DNA of 64,000 nucleotides, taken from positions 62,001-126,000 of the forward strand of contig NZ_SLXQ01000008.1 of NCBI RefSeq assembly GCF_004340875.1, read 5' to 3'. A program made the translations under genes and the position numbers. Shown here piece after piece: positions 32,646-40,588 of this stretch (its first letter is position 1; every line of letters begins with the position of its first letter). Source of the DNA: Tamaricihabitans halophyticus. Lineage in GTDB: Bacteria; Actinomycetota; Actinomycetes; Mycobacteriales; Pseudonocardiaceae. The notes beneath the pieces are model-generated. The model was not told where the DNA came from, did not search any database, and worked only from the letters and a program-made list of their open reading frames with translations.

Positions 32646-33356
32646 TAAGTCTCTGTCCAGTCCGGGTTTGGGTACACCGTACAGACCCGCACACTGGTGT
32701 TCGGCCAGCAGCAATTGGCCGCCGTTAGCGGCGCTTACGAGGAGTCCTCCCGCATCCTGCTGGACGGACAACCGGCTACCCGGGATGATCCCGGTTGCCC
32801 GCAGGTTCGCGAGCAGTCCCGAGTCGGTCTGGGCTCGCTCGCTGATCAGGTCCAACCACACGGTTTGGTGATCGGTCGCGGCCAGTTCCGGCAACGGCCG
32901 GCACGGCTGGCCCGAAGGCGCCACGGGGCCAGCGCCCAACTCGGCGGTTCCGGGGATTGGATTGCCATAGGGGCCACGTCGCGGCTGGTGGCACAGCTCG
33001 AATATCCGCCGTTCCACCCGATCCGAGACCACATGTTCCCAGCGGCACGCCTCGTCATGCAGCTCGACCCAGGCGAGACCGATGACGTCGGCCAGCAGGA
33101 CTTCGATGATGCGGTGTTTACGCAACACGCCGACCGCGTGCCGGCGGCCGGCCGTGGTCAGCTCGACGTAGCCGGCCTCGCTGGTTACCACCAGCCCGTT
33201 GCGTTCCAGTCGTGCCACGGTCTGTGTCACCGTGGGCGGGCGCTGCCCCAGACGTTCGACGAACCGAGCGCGACGTGCCTGGATGCCGTCCTCTTCGAAC
33301 TCGAGGATGACCTTGAGATACATCTCCGTCGTATTGATCAGGCCGTCGGTCGTCAC
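32637..33356 (-). CDS. DtxR/IdeR/MntR-family metal-dependent repressor
   Basis: About 239 residues. The N-terminal winged helix (INTTEMYLKVILEFEEDG, then RPPTVTQTVARLERNGLV) and the dimer/metal domain are very like IdeR. All DtxR-type metal ligands can be matched: the methionine in TTEMYL, His and Glu in RKHRIIEVLL, and His, Cys, Glu and His in ELHDEACRWEH. A C-terminal SH3-like domain covers about residues 170-230. It should bind DNA with Fe(II) or Mn(II). The GTG at 33356 matches the IdeR start; a TTG 21 bp earlier lies inside the operator dyad. The same dyad recurs at the siderophore-type importer promoter. Confidence 0.88.
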   Translation of the reverse strand: MTTDGLINTTEMYLKVILEFEEDGIQARRARFVERLGQRPPTVTQTVARLERNGLVVTSEAGYVELTTAGRRHAVGVLRKHRIIEVLLADVIGLAWVELHDEACRWEHVVSDRVERRIFELCHQPRRGPYGNPIPGTAELGAGPVAPSGQPCRPLPELAATDHQTVWLDLISERAQTDSGLLANLRATGIIPGSRLSVQQDAGGLLVSAANGGQLLLAEHQCAGLYGVPKPGLDRDLAN

Positions 33357-33375
33357 TGAGCCATAGTGGATCCTC

Positions 33376-33396
33376 AAGTCGACTAGAGGTCAACTT
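33376..33396 (-). promoter_or_regulatory. 21-bp inverted repeat upstream of the DtxR-family gene (likely autoregulatory)
   Basis: AAGTCGAC-TAGAG-GTCAACTT. The arms pair at seven of eight positions across a 5 bp spacer, 19 bp before the GTG start. A near-identical copy is at 26692-26712. It is not the classical TTAGGTTAG iron box, so it may be the site of a Mn- or Fe-responsive paralogue. Confidence 0.6.
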
Positions 33397-33408
33397 ACTG
33401 TGTCCTTA

Positions 33409-33474
33409 ATGGACGATATGGCACGCCTGGCCGGCGTCGGGCTGCTCATCCTGGCCAATCAGCTACTTGGTTGA
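33409..33474 (+). CDS. Possible 21-residue hydrophobic small protein
   Basis: A short frame between the DtxR-family and BlaI genes encodes MDDMARLAGVGLLILANQLLG, a charged N-terminus followed by a hydrophobic stretch long enough for a partial membrane helix. It ends just before the BlaI promoter dyad. No ribosome binding site is clear and I know no family for it. Treat it as a candidate only. Confidence 0.2.
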   Translation: MDDMARLAGVGLLILANQLLG

Positions 33475-33482
33475 GCCGGGCA

Positions 33483-33504
33483 CTACTATGCTGCCTCGTA
33501 GTAG
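33483..33504 (+). promoter_or_regulatory. CTACTA-N10-TAGTAG inverted repeat upstream of BlaI
   Basis: CTACTA (33483-33488) and TAGTAG (33499-33504) are perfect inverted arms about 40 bp before the BlaI start. BlaI/MecI repressors bind dyads of the TAC/GTA type over their own promoters. A related pair lies upstream of the DsbA-CcdA operon at 36496-36514. Confidence 0.55.
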
Positions 33505-33543
33505 GGCACTCGCGTGCCGACACGAACTCGAGGATGGGACGTG

Positions 33544-33903
33544 ATGCACGGTCTCGGCGAACTTGAGGGCAAGGTGATGGACGTGCTGTGGTCCGCTGCC
33601 GAACCGATGCGCGTGCGGGATGTGTTGGACGCGCTGACCTCGGCTCGCCCGCTCGCGTACACCACCGTGCTGACCGTGCTGGACAATCTGCACGGCAAGG
33701 GCTGGGTGCGTCGCTCGCGGGCTGGTCGTGCCTACGTCTATACCGCCGTGGAGTCTCGCGCCGAAGCCGGGGCACGGGTGCTGCGGGATGTGCTGGACGC
33801 CAGCGGCGACGCGGAGCGAGTGCTCCTGCACTTTGCGCGGTCGGCTTCACCGGATGAATCCGCGATCCTGCGCCGGGCGCTACGCCAGGATGGTTCGAAA
33901 TGA
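33544..33903 (+). CDS. BlaI/MecI-family transcriptional repressor
   Basis: A 119-residue winged-helix protein: LGELEGKVMDVLWSAAEPM, then ALTSARPLAYTTVLTVLDNLHGKGWV and the wing RSRAGRAYVYTA, all typical of BlaI/MecI. Such dimers repress their own operon and are inactivated by cleavage after a membrane M56 protease senses a signal. The gene overlaps the M56 gene by 4 bp (ATGA). The ATG at 33544 or the GTG just before it is the likely start. No beta-lactamase gene is near; an oxidative-folding operon converges on the pair. Confidence 0.88.
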   Translation: MHGLGELEGKVMDVLWSAAEPMRVRDVLDALTSARPLAYTTVLTVLDNLHGKGWVRRSRAGRAYVYTAVESRAEAGARVLRDVLDASGDAERVLLHFARSASPDESAILRRALRQDGSK

Positions 33904-34844
33904 CCGTCGCACTTGGCCTACTGCTGGCAACACTGCTGGTCGGCGCGTTCGGGCCGGTATACCTGCGCGCCACGGTCACCCCACGGGTGCGGCCGGGATT
34001 CGCGCTTGCCGCCTGGGTCAGCACGCTCCTGCTGCTCGTGGTGTCTGGTCTTGGCGCGGCGATCGCGCTCGCGTTGCCCCGGGGTACCGGGCTGGACGGC
34101 CTGTTCGGCATGGCGACCAGCTGCATCAACATCGTTCGCCCAGGCGGTGAGGTGATCTGGGCGCACGTCGCGCGCCTTGGTGGGGCGGCACTGCTGTTCG
34201 GGCTGACCGCATGGGTCGGGCTGGTGTGGGTGTGGCTGGCGCTGCGCCACCGGCGCTGGCGGCGCGCGCACCTGCGGCTGCTGCACACGGTCTGCCAGCG
34301 AGACAACGCCATCTGGTGGCTGGCCGACGATCTACCAGTCGCCTACAGCGTGGGCGGTCGACCGGGCCAGGTGATCGCCACCGCCGGATTGACCAGGTTG
34401 CCGCCGGACGAACGTGCCGCCATTCTCGCGCATGAGTATGCCCATTTGCGTGGCCGACACCATCTGCTGGTGCTCGCCGCGCGGGCGATGGCCGTCGCAT
34501 TGCCGTTCGTGCCGTTCTGTCGTCAGGCGCCAGCGGCGATCAGCGTGCTCGTCGAGCTCGCCGCGGACGCGGTCGCGGCGCGTGAACACGGTGCCGCTCC
34601 GGTGCGTTCCGGGCTACTCGCGGTGAGTGCGCGCGGGGCCCCACGGAGCGCCCTGGCGATGTCCCGCGACGCCGTCGATGCCCGACTGCGCTGGCTCGAC
34701 GGTCGGCAGGGTGGGCTTGGTCGGCTACCGGCGAAGTTCGACCACGCCCTGGCCACCGTGCTGAGCTGTGCGCCGATCGCGGTGGCGCTTGGCGCCGCGA
34801 TCAGCGTCGTACTGGCCTACTGTCTCGCGATCGGGGCTGGCTGA
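33900..34844 (+). CDS. M56-family membrane metallopeptidase (BlaR1-like, no sensor domain)
   Basis: A 314-residue protein with about four N-terminal and central helices plus one at the C-terminus. The zinc site is HEYAH at residues 178-182, with a downstream glutamate in VELAADAVA (about 220). There is no extracytoplasmic penicillin-binding domain, so it is a short M56 protein like Rv1845c rather than full BlaR1. It probably cleaves or controls BlaI, with which it is translationally coupled. The signal is unknown. Confidence 0.85.
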   Translation: MTVALGLLLATLLVGAFGPVYLRATVTPRVRPGFALAAWVSTLLLLVVSGLGAAIALALPRGTGLDGLFGMATSCINIVRPGGEVIWAHVARLGGAALLFGLTAWVGLVWVWLALRHRRWRRAHLRLLHTVCQRDNAIWWLADDLPVAYSVGGRPGQVIATAGLTRLPPDERAAILAHEYAHLRGRHHLLVLAARAMAVALPFVPFCRQAPAAISVLVELAADAVAAREHGAAPVRSGLLAVSARGAPRSALAMSRDAVDARLRWLDGRQGGLGRLPAKFDHALATVLSCAPIAVALGAAISVVLAYCLAIGAG

Positions 34845-34864
34845 CACCGCGCTCGACGGCCCGC

Positions 34865-35728
34865 TCAGTCATCCGCGCTGGCCCGTTCCTGCTCGCGCTC
34901 CCGCCGGAGCGCCTTACGGGAGCGGGACAGGCGCAGGAGGGCGAAAGCCAGCGCGACCAGCACGGCAACCAGGATCACCTGCGCGTTGGATACCGTGTCC
35001 GTCAGGGTTCGCAACCAGCTCTGCAGCGCGTACTGGGTGTCCACGCCGGACAGCCCGCCAAGGTTTGCGGTGCCTTCGGTCAGTAGGAACAGCAGGCCGA
35101 TGCCGATGAACAGGGCGCCGGAGATCAGGCTGGTGCTGTGCGTGCGCAGTGGCCCGATGCGCAGCTCGCGGCCGCGCAGCCAGCGCCGGTCGCGAAGTTC
35201 GAAGCGATCCCAGACCAGGGCGAGCAGGAACAGTGGGACCACCATGCCCAACGCGTAGACGGCCAGCAGTACGCCGCCATAGACCGGTTCGCCACCGGCC
35301 GCGGACACCGTCAGCACGCCGCCGAGCAGTGGACCAGTGCAGGCACCCGCGAGACCGTACACGGCGCCGAGCGCGAACACCGACAGATGCGAGGAGATGC
35401 GGATCCGCGCGGTCAGCCGACCGGCCGCGCCGATACCGAAACCCTTGCCGAACAGCGTCGCCACACCGAGCGCGACGAGCAGCAAGCCGGCGACGAAGGT
35501 CGTCGTGCCACGATGCTGGGTGATCAGCGAGCCGAGTGCCGCCGCCCCGATGCCGAGCGGAACAAGTACCGCGCACAGTCCGAGCAGGAACACCCCTGTT
35601 CGGGAAACGAGCGCGCCAACCCTATCGAACGCGTAGGCGAAAAAGGACGGCAGCAACAGCGCCGAACACGGGCTGATCAGGGACAGCAGGCCACCGAGGA
35701 ACGCGCCGAGAAGCCCGATCTCGGTCAT
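34865..35728 (-). CDS. CcdA/DsbD-type transmembrane thiol reductant carrier
   Basis: A 287-residue protein with about six helices and the DsbD/CcdA pattern. The first redox cysteine is in LISPCSALLLPSFFAYAF (about residues 16-33) and the second in LAGACTGPLLGGVLT (about 128-142). It moves electrons from cytoplasmic thioredoxin across the membrane to extracytoplasmic thiol proteins. It overlaps the DsbA-like gene by 4 bp, so the pair probably forms one thiol-redox module. The N-terminus lacks a DsbD alpha domain. Cytochrome c maturation is another possible role, but no ccs genes are adjacent. Confidence 0.85.
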   Translation of the reverse strand: MTEIGLLGAFLGGLLSLISPCSALLLPSFFAYAFDRVGALVSRTGVFLLGLCAVLVPLGIGAAALGSLITQHRGTTTFVAGLLLVALGVATLFGKGFGIGAAGRLTARIRISSHLSVFALGAVYGLAGACTGPLLGGVLTVSAAGGEPVYGGVLLAVYALGMVVPLFLLALVWDRFELRDRRWLRGRELRIGPLRTHSTSLISGALFIGIGLLFLLTEGTANLGGLSGVDTQYALQSWLRTLTDTVSNAQVILVAVLVALAFALLRLSRSRKALRREREQERASADD

Positions 35729-36465
35729 TTGCCGGCCTGCTCCGCCGCCGCGTCGATCACCGAGGTGAACTCGTCGATGGGCTGCGCGCCCAGTACTGGT
35801 TGGCCGTTGATGACGAACGCCGGTGTGCTTGTCACGCCGATGGAGGTGGCTTCACTCGAGTCCTTACGCACCGCCGCGTCGTACCGGTCACCGGTCAGTT
35901 CCTGGCGAAACCGCTCGATATCGTCGACCCCCGCCTGCTTCGCGTACCGCACCAGCGTCGACTCGGTCAGGTCCGCATGCCCCCGATCAGGCGCGTGCTG
36001 GAAAACCGTACGGTTGAACTCCCAGAACTTCCCCTGCGCCGCGGCCGCTCTGCCGGCCTTGGCCGCGCTGATCGACTGCTCGCCGAAGATCGGCATATCC
36101 CGCCACTCGATGCGCAGCACGCCGGATTTGACGTACTGGTCAACCAGCTTGGGCTCGGTGTCGGTGCTGAACTTCGCGCAGTACGGGCAGCGATAGTCGG
36201 AATACGCGACCATCGTCACCGGAGCGTCGGTCGCGCCAAGCGACAGTGGATCGTTCGGCTCCCGGCGTGGGAGCTCGTCGAGTGGACCGTAGCTTTGCTG
36301 CGCGTTCGGGTTGACCTCTTCGGGAGTGCTCGCTGGCGGCCCGCCTTCGGCGGACTCGCCGTCTGGCTGCAAGGTCAGGTAGATCACCAGTCCCACGGCC
36401 GCGATCGCGAGTACCACCGCGACAATTGCTTGCCGCCGAATCGCGCTGGCCCTGGTAGTTGCCAT
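35725..36465 (-). CDS. Membrane-anchored DsbA-like thioredoxin-fold protein
   Basis: About 246 residues. An N-terminal signal anchor (about 12-35) is followed by a linker and a Thioredoxin_4/DsbA domain with the active site SDYRCPYCAKF near residue 93. The cis-proline loop is GVTSTPAFVINGQPV. It would act outside the membrane on disulfides. The ATG at 36465 has GGAG 4 nt upstream. It precedes ccdA with a 4 bp overlap. A CTACTA/TAGTAG inverted repeat like the one before BlaI lies 31 bp upstream. Confidence 0.85.
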   Translation of the reverse strand: MATTRASAIRRQAIVAVVLAIAAVGLVIYLTLQPDGESAEGGPPASTPEEVNPNAQQSYGPLDELPRREPNDPLSLGATDAPVTMVAYSDYRCPYCAKFSTDTEPKLVDQYVKSGVLRIEWRDMPIFGEQSISAAKAGRAAAAQGKFWEFNRTVFQHAPDRGHADLTESTLVRYAKQAGVDDIERFRQELTGDRYDAAVRKDSSEATSIGVTSTPAFVINGQPVLGAQPIDEFTSVIDAAAEQAGK

Positions 36466-36495
36466 GGTGCTCCTCTCCAAACCGACCCCGTTGGT

Positions 36496-36514
36496 CTACT
36501 AAGCAAGATAGTAG
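36496..36514 (-). promoter_or_regulatory. CTACTA-N7-TAGTAG inverted repeat upstream of the DsbA-CcdA operon
   Basis: Perfect 6 bp arms (36496-36501 and 36509-36514). On the minus strand it begins ACTACTATCTTGC, close to ACTACTATGCTGC at the BlaI site. It sits where the operon promoter is expected, so BlaI may also control this operon. Confidence 0.5.
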
Positions 36515-36636
36515 TTTCTCTGGGTTCGGCGCCCGCGCGGGGGTTCGCTGGCGGCATCATGCGAGGTGAGGACTTCGATAGACGCCAGTCACTATCTGGC
36601 CGGTTGGCGCGGTGGATGAGCGACAATGGCGACACT

Positions 36637-37407
36637 ATGCGGACAATCTTGGTCATTGGCATCGGCGCTGGCGATCCGGAACACGTGACGATGCAGGCGG
36701 TTACCGCGCTGAACCAGGTCGACGTGTTCTTCGAAGTGGACAAGGGCGAGATCAAACGCGAGCTGATCGAGCTGCGTGCGGAGATCCTGCGACGCTACGT
36801 CGCCGAGCCGAACTATCGGGTGGTGCGGTGTACGGACCCGGAACGTGCACGTGGCGCCGAGGACTATGTGGCGGCCGTGGATGACTGGCGGCGCCGGCGG
36901 GCCGATGTATGCGCGGAGGCCATCCAGGCAGAACTCGACGAGGACGGCACCGGTGCCTTCCTCGTCTGGGGTGATCCGGCGCTGTACGACAGCACGCTCG
37001 CGGTACTCACCGATATCCAGGCGCGGGGCATGGTGGACTTCGACTACCGGGTGATTCCCGGGATCAGCAGTCTGGCCGCGCTCACCGCCCAGCATCGGAT
37101 TCCGTTCAATCAGGTTGGTCGGCCGGTGCAGATCACCACTGGCCGCCGGCTCGCCGAAGGCTGGCCGGACGGCGTGGATGACGTCGCGGTGATGCTCGAC
37201 GCCCGCGAGGCGTTTCAGCACTACACCGACGAGGAGCTGGACATCTACTGGGGCGCCTATATCGGCGCGCCGGACGAGATCCTGATCTCCGGCAAACTCA
37301 GCGAGGTAGGGCCGCGCATCGCGGCCGAGCGGGACCGGGCACGGCAGCGCAAGGGGTGGATTATGGACAGCTACCTGTTGCGGCGAAACCGCGATCCGGA
37401 ATCCTGA
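36637..37407 (+). CDS. cobF: Precorrin-6A synthase (deacetylating), CobF
   Basis: A 256-residue SAM-dependent tetrapyrrole methylase. The N-terminal motif is ILVIGIGAGDPEHVTMQAV, and the TP-methylase segments FLVWGDPALYDSTLAVL and YRVIPGISSLAALTAQH follow, as in CobF. It methylates C-1 of precorrin-5 and removes the acetyl group in aerobic cobalamin synthesis. It precedes cobK by 16 bp. An in-frame ATG 21 bp upstream is equally possible; neither start has a clear Shine-Dalgarno sequence. Confidence 0.9.
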   Translation: MRTILVIGIGAGDPEHVTMQAVTALNQVDVFFEVDKGEIKRELIELRAEILRRYVAEPNYRVVRCTDPERARGAEDYVAAVDDWRRRRADVCAEAIQAELDEDGTGAFLVWGDPALYDSTLAVLTDIQARGMVDFDYRVIPGISSLAALTAQHRIPFNQVGRPVQITTGRRLAEGWPDGVDDVAVMLDAREAFQHYTDEELDIYWGAYIGAPDEILISGKLSEVGPRIAAERDRARQRKGWIMDSYLLRRNRDPES

Positions 37408-37423
37408 CCGCGAGGTGCTGTCG

Positions 37424-38182
37424 ATGGCCGCTTCGCGGGTACTGTTACTTGGCGGGACGGGGGAAGCGCGCGAGCTTGCCGCCGCGCTCGCGGCTGATCC
37501 CGACTTTCATGTCGTGTCCTCATTGGCCGGACGAAGCGCGGCGCCGGTACTACCCGATGGTGAGGTACGCATCGGCGGTTTCGCCGGCGCGAGTGGTCTT
37601 GCTGAATGGCTCCGGGAACATGCCATTGACGTGCTCGTGGATGCCACTCACCCGTTCGCGACGAGGATGTCGGCCGCGGCCGACCGGGCGGCCCGCGCGG
37701 CGGGTATCCCGCTACTTTTCCTGCGACGTCCCGGTTGGCGCGCCCAGCACGGTGACGACTGGCATCTTGTGTCGACAATGGACGAAGCGGCAGCCGCGCT
37801 GCCAGGTTTCGGTCGAAGAGTTTTCCTGTCCATCGGGCGGCAGGAGGTGTCCGCCTTCGCGGGGCTGCGTGACCATGAGTTCGTCGCGCGCTGCCTCGAA
37901 CCGCCGGACGAGCCGAGGCCGTCTCGGCTCACCGTGCTGCTCGAGCGGGGCCCTTTCTCGCGCGCGGATGAGCTGTCCCTGCTGCGGGAGCACCGCATCC
38001 AGGTGCTGGTCACCAAGAACAGCGGGGGAACGGCGACCTCGGCGAAGCTGCATGCCTGCCGGGAGCTCGGCATGCCGGTACTGATGGTGCGCCGGCCGCC
38101 CGCGCCGGAGGGTGTCCCGCGCGCGCGGACCGTGCGGCAAGCGCTCGACTGGCTGCGCGACCAGCCACCGCGAGATCCCTAA
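37424..38182 (+). CDS. cobK: Precorrin-6A reductase, CobK/CbiJ
   Basis: A 252-residue NADPH-dependent reductase: RVLLLGGTGEARELAAAL at the N-terminus, VDATHPFATRMSAAA (about residues 65-80), FLSIGRQEV and VTKNSGGTATSAKL near the C-terminus are CobK landmarks. It reduces the product of CobF, which is encoded immediately upstream. The ATG at 37424 has GAGGTG about 7 nt upstream. The stop codon is provided by a dispersed 23 bp repeat that also supplies the stop of the convergent kinase gene, so the two genes overlap by 4 bp. Confidence 0.9.
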   Translation: MAASRVLLLGGTGEARELAAALAADPDFHVVSSLAGRSAAPVLPDGEVRIGGFAGASGLAEWLREHAIDVLVDATHPFATRMSAAADRAARAAGIPLLFLRRPGWRAQHGDDWHLVSTMDEAAAALPGFGRRVFLSIGRQEVSAFAGLRDHEFVARCLEPPDEPRPSRLTVLLERGPFSRADELSLLREHRIQVLVTKNSGGTATSAKLHACRELGMPVLMVRRPPAPEGVPRARTVRQALDWLRDQPPRDP

Positions 38183-38190
38183 AGATTGCG
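38168..38190 (-). repeat. 3'-end repeat, copy B2 (stop codons of two convergent genes)
   Basis: A 23 bp element, plus strand CCGCGAGATCCC then TAAAGATTGCG, 22 of 23 identical to the reverse complement of copy B1 (27264-27286). It contains the cobK TAA (38180-38182) and the kinase TAG on the other strand (38181-38179). Confidence 0.75.
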
Positions 38191-39111
38191 GCTACTCGGG
38201 TGCTGGTCGCGGAGGAGGTCGTCGATCGCCGCGCGCGAAGGAGCCGTCGCGGGACCGTGTTCGCGCACCGCCAGCGACGCTGCCGCATTCGCACGCAGTG
38301 CGGCAGTGTGGATATCGATGCCCCGGAGCAGGTCGGCGGCCAGTACCCCGGTGTGCGCGTCGCCGGCGCCGTTGGTGTCCACCGCATCCACGGGAAAACC
38401 CGGGACCGCGTGGACCTCGCCGCCGGCGCCGAGCAGACAGCCTTTCGCTCCGTCCCGGACGACAACGGAAGCCCCTGGCGCGAGCCGATCGACCAACGCC
38501 GCGGTCGCCTCGGTGGTGTCCCCACGCTCGGACAGCTCGTGGGCTTCCGTCGCGTTACAACTCAGGATGTGCACCAGCGGCAGAACTTCCCCGAGACCGG
38601 GCGCTCGCGCGCCCAGTGGCCCGGGATCGAGCAGCACCCGAGGCCCAGCGAGGCCAGGTAGCCAGTCAAGCAGGGCGGACCGGTTCGCCTCGTGCAACAA
38701 GCTGTATCCCGAGACGTACACGATGTCCGCGGCGCCTGGGGACACGGCGTCGAGCCGGTCCCTTCGTAGGGTTCCCTCCGCTCCCGGGCTGGTCACGAAC
38801 GTCCGCTCGCCCGTATCGTCCACAAGCGCTACACAGAAACCGGTATCCGACGCGTCTGTAGGTGGATGCGCGAGCAGGATTCCCGCCTCGTGCAAGGCTT
38901 CGCGAACCCGGTCACCGAAGTAACCGGTGCCGTGCTCGCCGGCGTAGTGCACCACGGCGCCGCTGCGCCGTGCGGCGACCATGACGTTGAACCCGCCGCC
39001 AACGACCAGCGTGGACCCCGCGGCGAGCACATCCGAGCCGGCGGCGGGTATCGCCGGTACCCGCATCACCAGATCGATGATGGCTTGTCCAGTGTGGACC
39101 AACTTGCTCAT
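38179..39111 (-). CDS. PfkB-family sugar/nucleoside kinase (YegV-like)
   Basis: A 310-residue ribokinase-superfamily kinase. The N-terminal PfkB glycine region is VVGGGFNVMVAARRSGA, and the C-terminal signature is DTNGAGDAHTGVLAADLL with the catalytic aspartate of GAGD. It would phosphorylate a sugar or nucleoside-like compound in the cytosol. Its ATG overlaps the permease stop by 4 bp. Permease, ADP-ribosylglycohydrolase, PfkB kinase and GntR together match the functions of E. coli yegTUVW. The true substrate is unknown. Confidence 0.85.
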   Translation of the reverse strand: MSKLVHTGQAIIDLVMRVPAIPAAGSDVLAAGSTLVVGGGFNVMVAARRSGAVVHYAGEHGTGYFGDRVREALHEAGILLAHPPTDASDTGFCVALVDDTGERTFVTSPGAEGTLRRDRLDAVSPGAADIVYVSGYSLLHEANRSALLDWLPGLAGPRVLLDPGPLGARAPGLGEVLPLVHILSCNATEAHELSERGDTTEATAALVDRLAPGASVVVRDGAKGCLLGAGGEVHAVPGFPVDAVDTNGAGDAHTGVLAADLLRGIDIHTAALRANAAASLAVREHGPATAPSRAAIDDLLRDQHPSSRNL

Positions 39112-40577
39112 CGGCTGCCGCCTCGCCGTGCGCCGCCCAGCGCGGCGTACCCGCCCGCGGCGATGGCAAAGGTGATCACCCAGCCGAGGCCGTTGACGCC
39201 GAGCCAGGTGTCCGCGAACGGTCCGGTGAACCAGACGTCCGAATCCACTCCGGCGGTGGTGAACAGGTAGCCGGCGAGGATGGCGACCGCCCAGCAGGTC
39301 AGCGCTCGCGGTTCGATCCCGCCCCGGTACCAGTACGAGCTGGTGCGCCGCATATCCATCAATCCCACCGGGTCGTAGCTCCGCCTGCCCAACATATCCA
39401 CCAGGAACACCCCGACCCATGCGGTGATCGGAATCGCAAGCAGGCTGATGAACGCGATGAATGGCGCGTAGAAGTTGTCCGCGATGAGCATGAAGTAGAT
39501 CGCGCCAAGAAAGGTGATCACGACGTCGACCACCACCGCGTAGACCCGCTTGACCCGCAGGCCCAAGGTCAGCGTGGTCAGCCCGGCTGAGTACACCGAA
39601 AGGTGGTTCGACAGCAGCAGCCCGCCGAACGCGGCGACCAGGTACGGCACCGCCATCCAGCTGGGCAGCATATCGCGGATCGCGGCGACCGGATCGCCAG
39701 CTTCGGCGAGGGTTGAGTCGCCGGCGGAAAGCAGGCTGCCCAAGGAAATCAGTAGCACCAATGGGATACCCGCGCCGGCGGCGGCCGAGGCGATCAGCGA
39801 GCCGGCGCCTACCTTGGCGCCCTGGTAGCGGGACATGTCGGCGGCTGCGTTCGCCCAACCGATCCCGGTGCCGGCCGCGATAATCCCGACGCCCGCGATC
39901 ATCGCGCCGATCGGGGCAGGGGAGGCGGCACTGACGGCCGCCCAGTCAATGGTGGCTACCAGGTTGATCGCGACCACGATGTTCAGCGCGCCGAAAATCC
40001 AGGTGGACCATTTCTGCACCACCAGCAACACCCGGTGGCCGAGCCCGGAGACGATCACCGTGAGCAGCACGAAGACCGCGATACAGCCAATCGTCAGCGC
40101 GGGGTTGGCGGTAGCGGCCGACTGGGTGCCAAACAGGATGGCGCACAAGGAAAGCAGCGTGAACGCGGCCGTCGTGGTGTTCACCGTCTCCCAGCCGAGC
40201 CGGGAGAGCAGCGAGATCGCGGTCGGACCGGCGTTGCCGCGAACGCCGAACACCGCCCTGGACAGCGTGAGCCCCGGTGCCCCGCCACGTTTACCCGCGA
40301 TGGAGAGCACGCCGACGATGGCGAACGAGCCAACCGCGCCGAGCGCGGCGACGATCACCGCCTGCCAGACGGTGAGGCCCTGGAAGGCGACGAGCGTTGC
40401 ACCGAGCGGCAACCCCAGAATGGAGATATTGGCCGCGAACCACACCCAGAAGAGCTCCATCGGGCGCCCGTGCCGCTCGCCGGCGGGGACTGGTTCGATC
40501 CCTCGGGTCTCCAGGGCGCCGGCTGAACTGGCCGCGCTGTCGAGTGCTTGCGTGGATTCGGTGGATTCCGTTGACAT
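39108..40577 (-). CDS. NCS1-family nucleobase/nucleoside permease (CodB-like)
   Basis: A 489-residue protein with 12 predicted helices. The NCS1 pattern appears in FVWFAANISILGLPLGA-type helix 1, the helix 2 region and LTLSRAVFGVRGNAGP. Family members are cation- or proton-coupled importers of cytosine, purines, hydantoins, thiamine or nucleosides. The start at 40577 has GAGG upstream; an open frame further upstream lies inside the hydrolase gene. It takes the place of the MFS nucleoside transporter YegT of the E. coli cluster. Confidence 0.85.
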   Translation of the reverse strand: MSTESTESTQALDSAASSAGALETRGIEPVPAGERHGRPMELFWVWFAANISILGLPLGATLVAFQGLTVWQAVIVAALGAVGSFAIVGVLSIAGKRGGAPGLTLSRAVFGVRGNAGPTAISLLSRLGWETVNTTTAAFTLLSLCAILFGTQSAATANPALTIGCIAVFVLLTVIVSGLGHRVLLVVQKWSTWIFGALNIVVAINLVATIDWAAVSAASPAPIGAMIAGVGIIAAGTGIGWANAAADMSRYQGAKVGAGSLIASAAAGAGIPLVLLISLGSLLSAGDSTLAEAGDPVAAIRDMLPSWMAVPYLVAAFGGLLLSNHLSVYSAGLTTLTLGLRVKRVYAVVVDVVITFLGAIYFMLIADNFYAPFIAFISLLAIPITAWVGVFLVDMLGRRSYDPVGLMDMRRTSSYWYRGGIEPRALTCWAVAILAGYLFTTAGVDSDVWFTGPFADTWLGVNGLGWVITFAIAAGGYAALGGARRGGSR

Positions 40578-40588
40578 ACCGGGGTTCC

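Noticed and set aside
38179-39858. PfkB kinase with a 249-residue N-terminal extension
   Set aside because: The extension is Arg/Gly-rich and antisense-like within the permease gene. The kinase fold starts at the ATG at 39111, which overlaps the permease stop by 4 bp.
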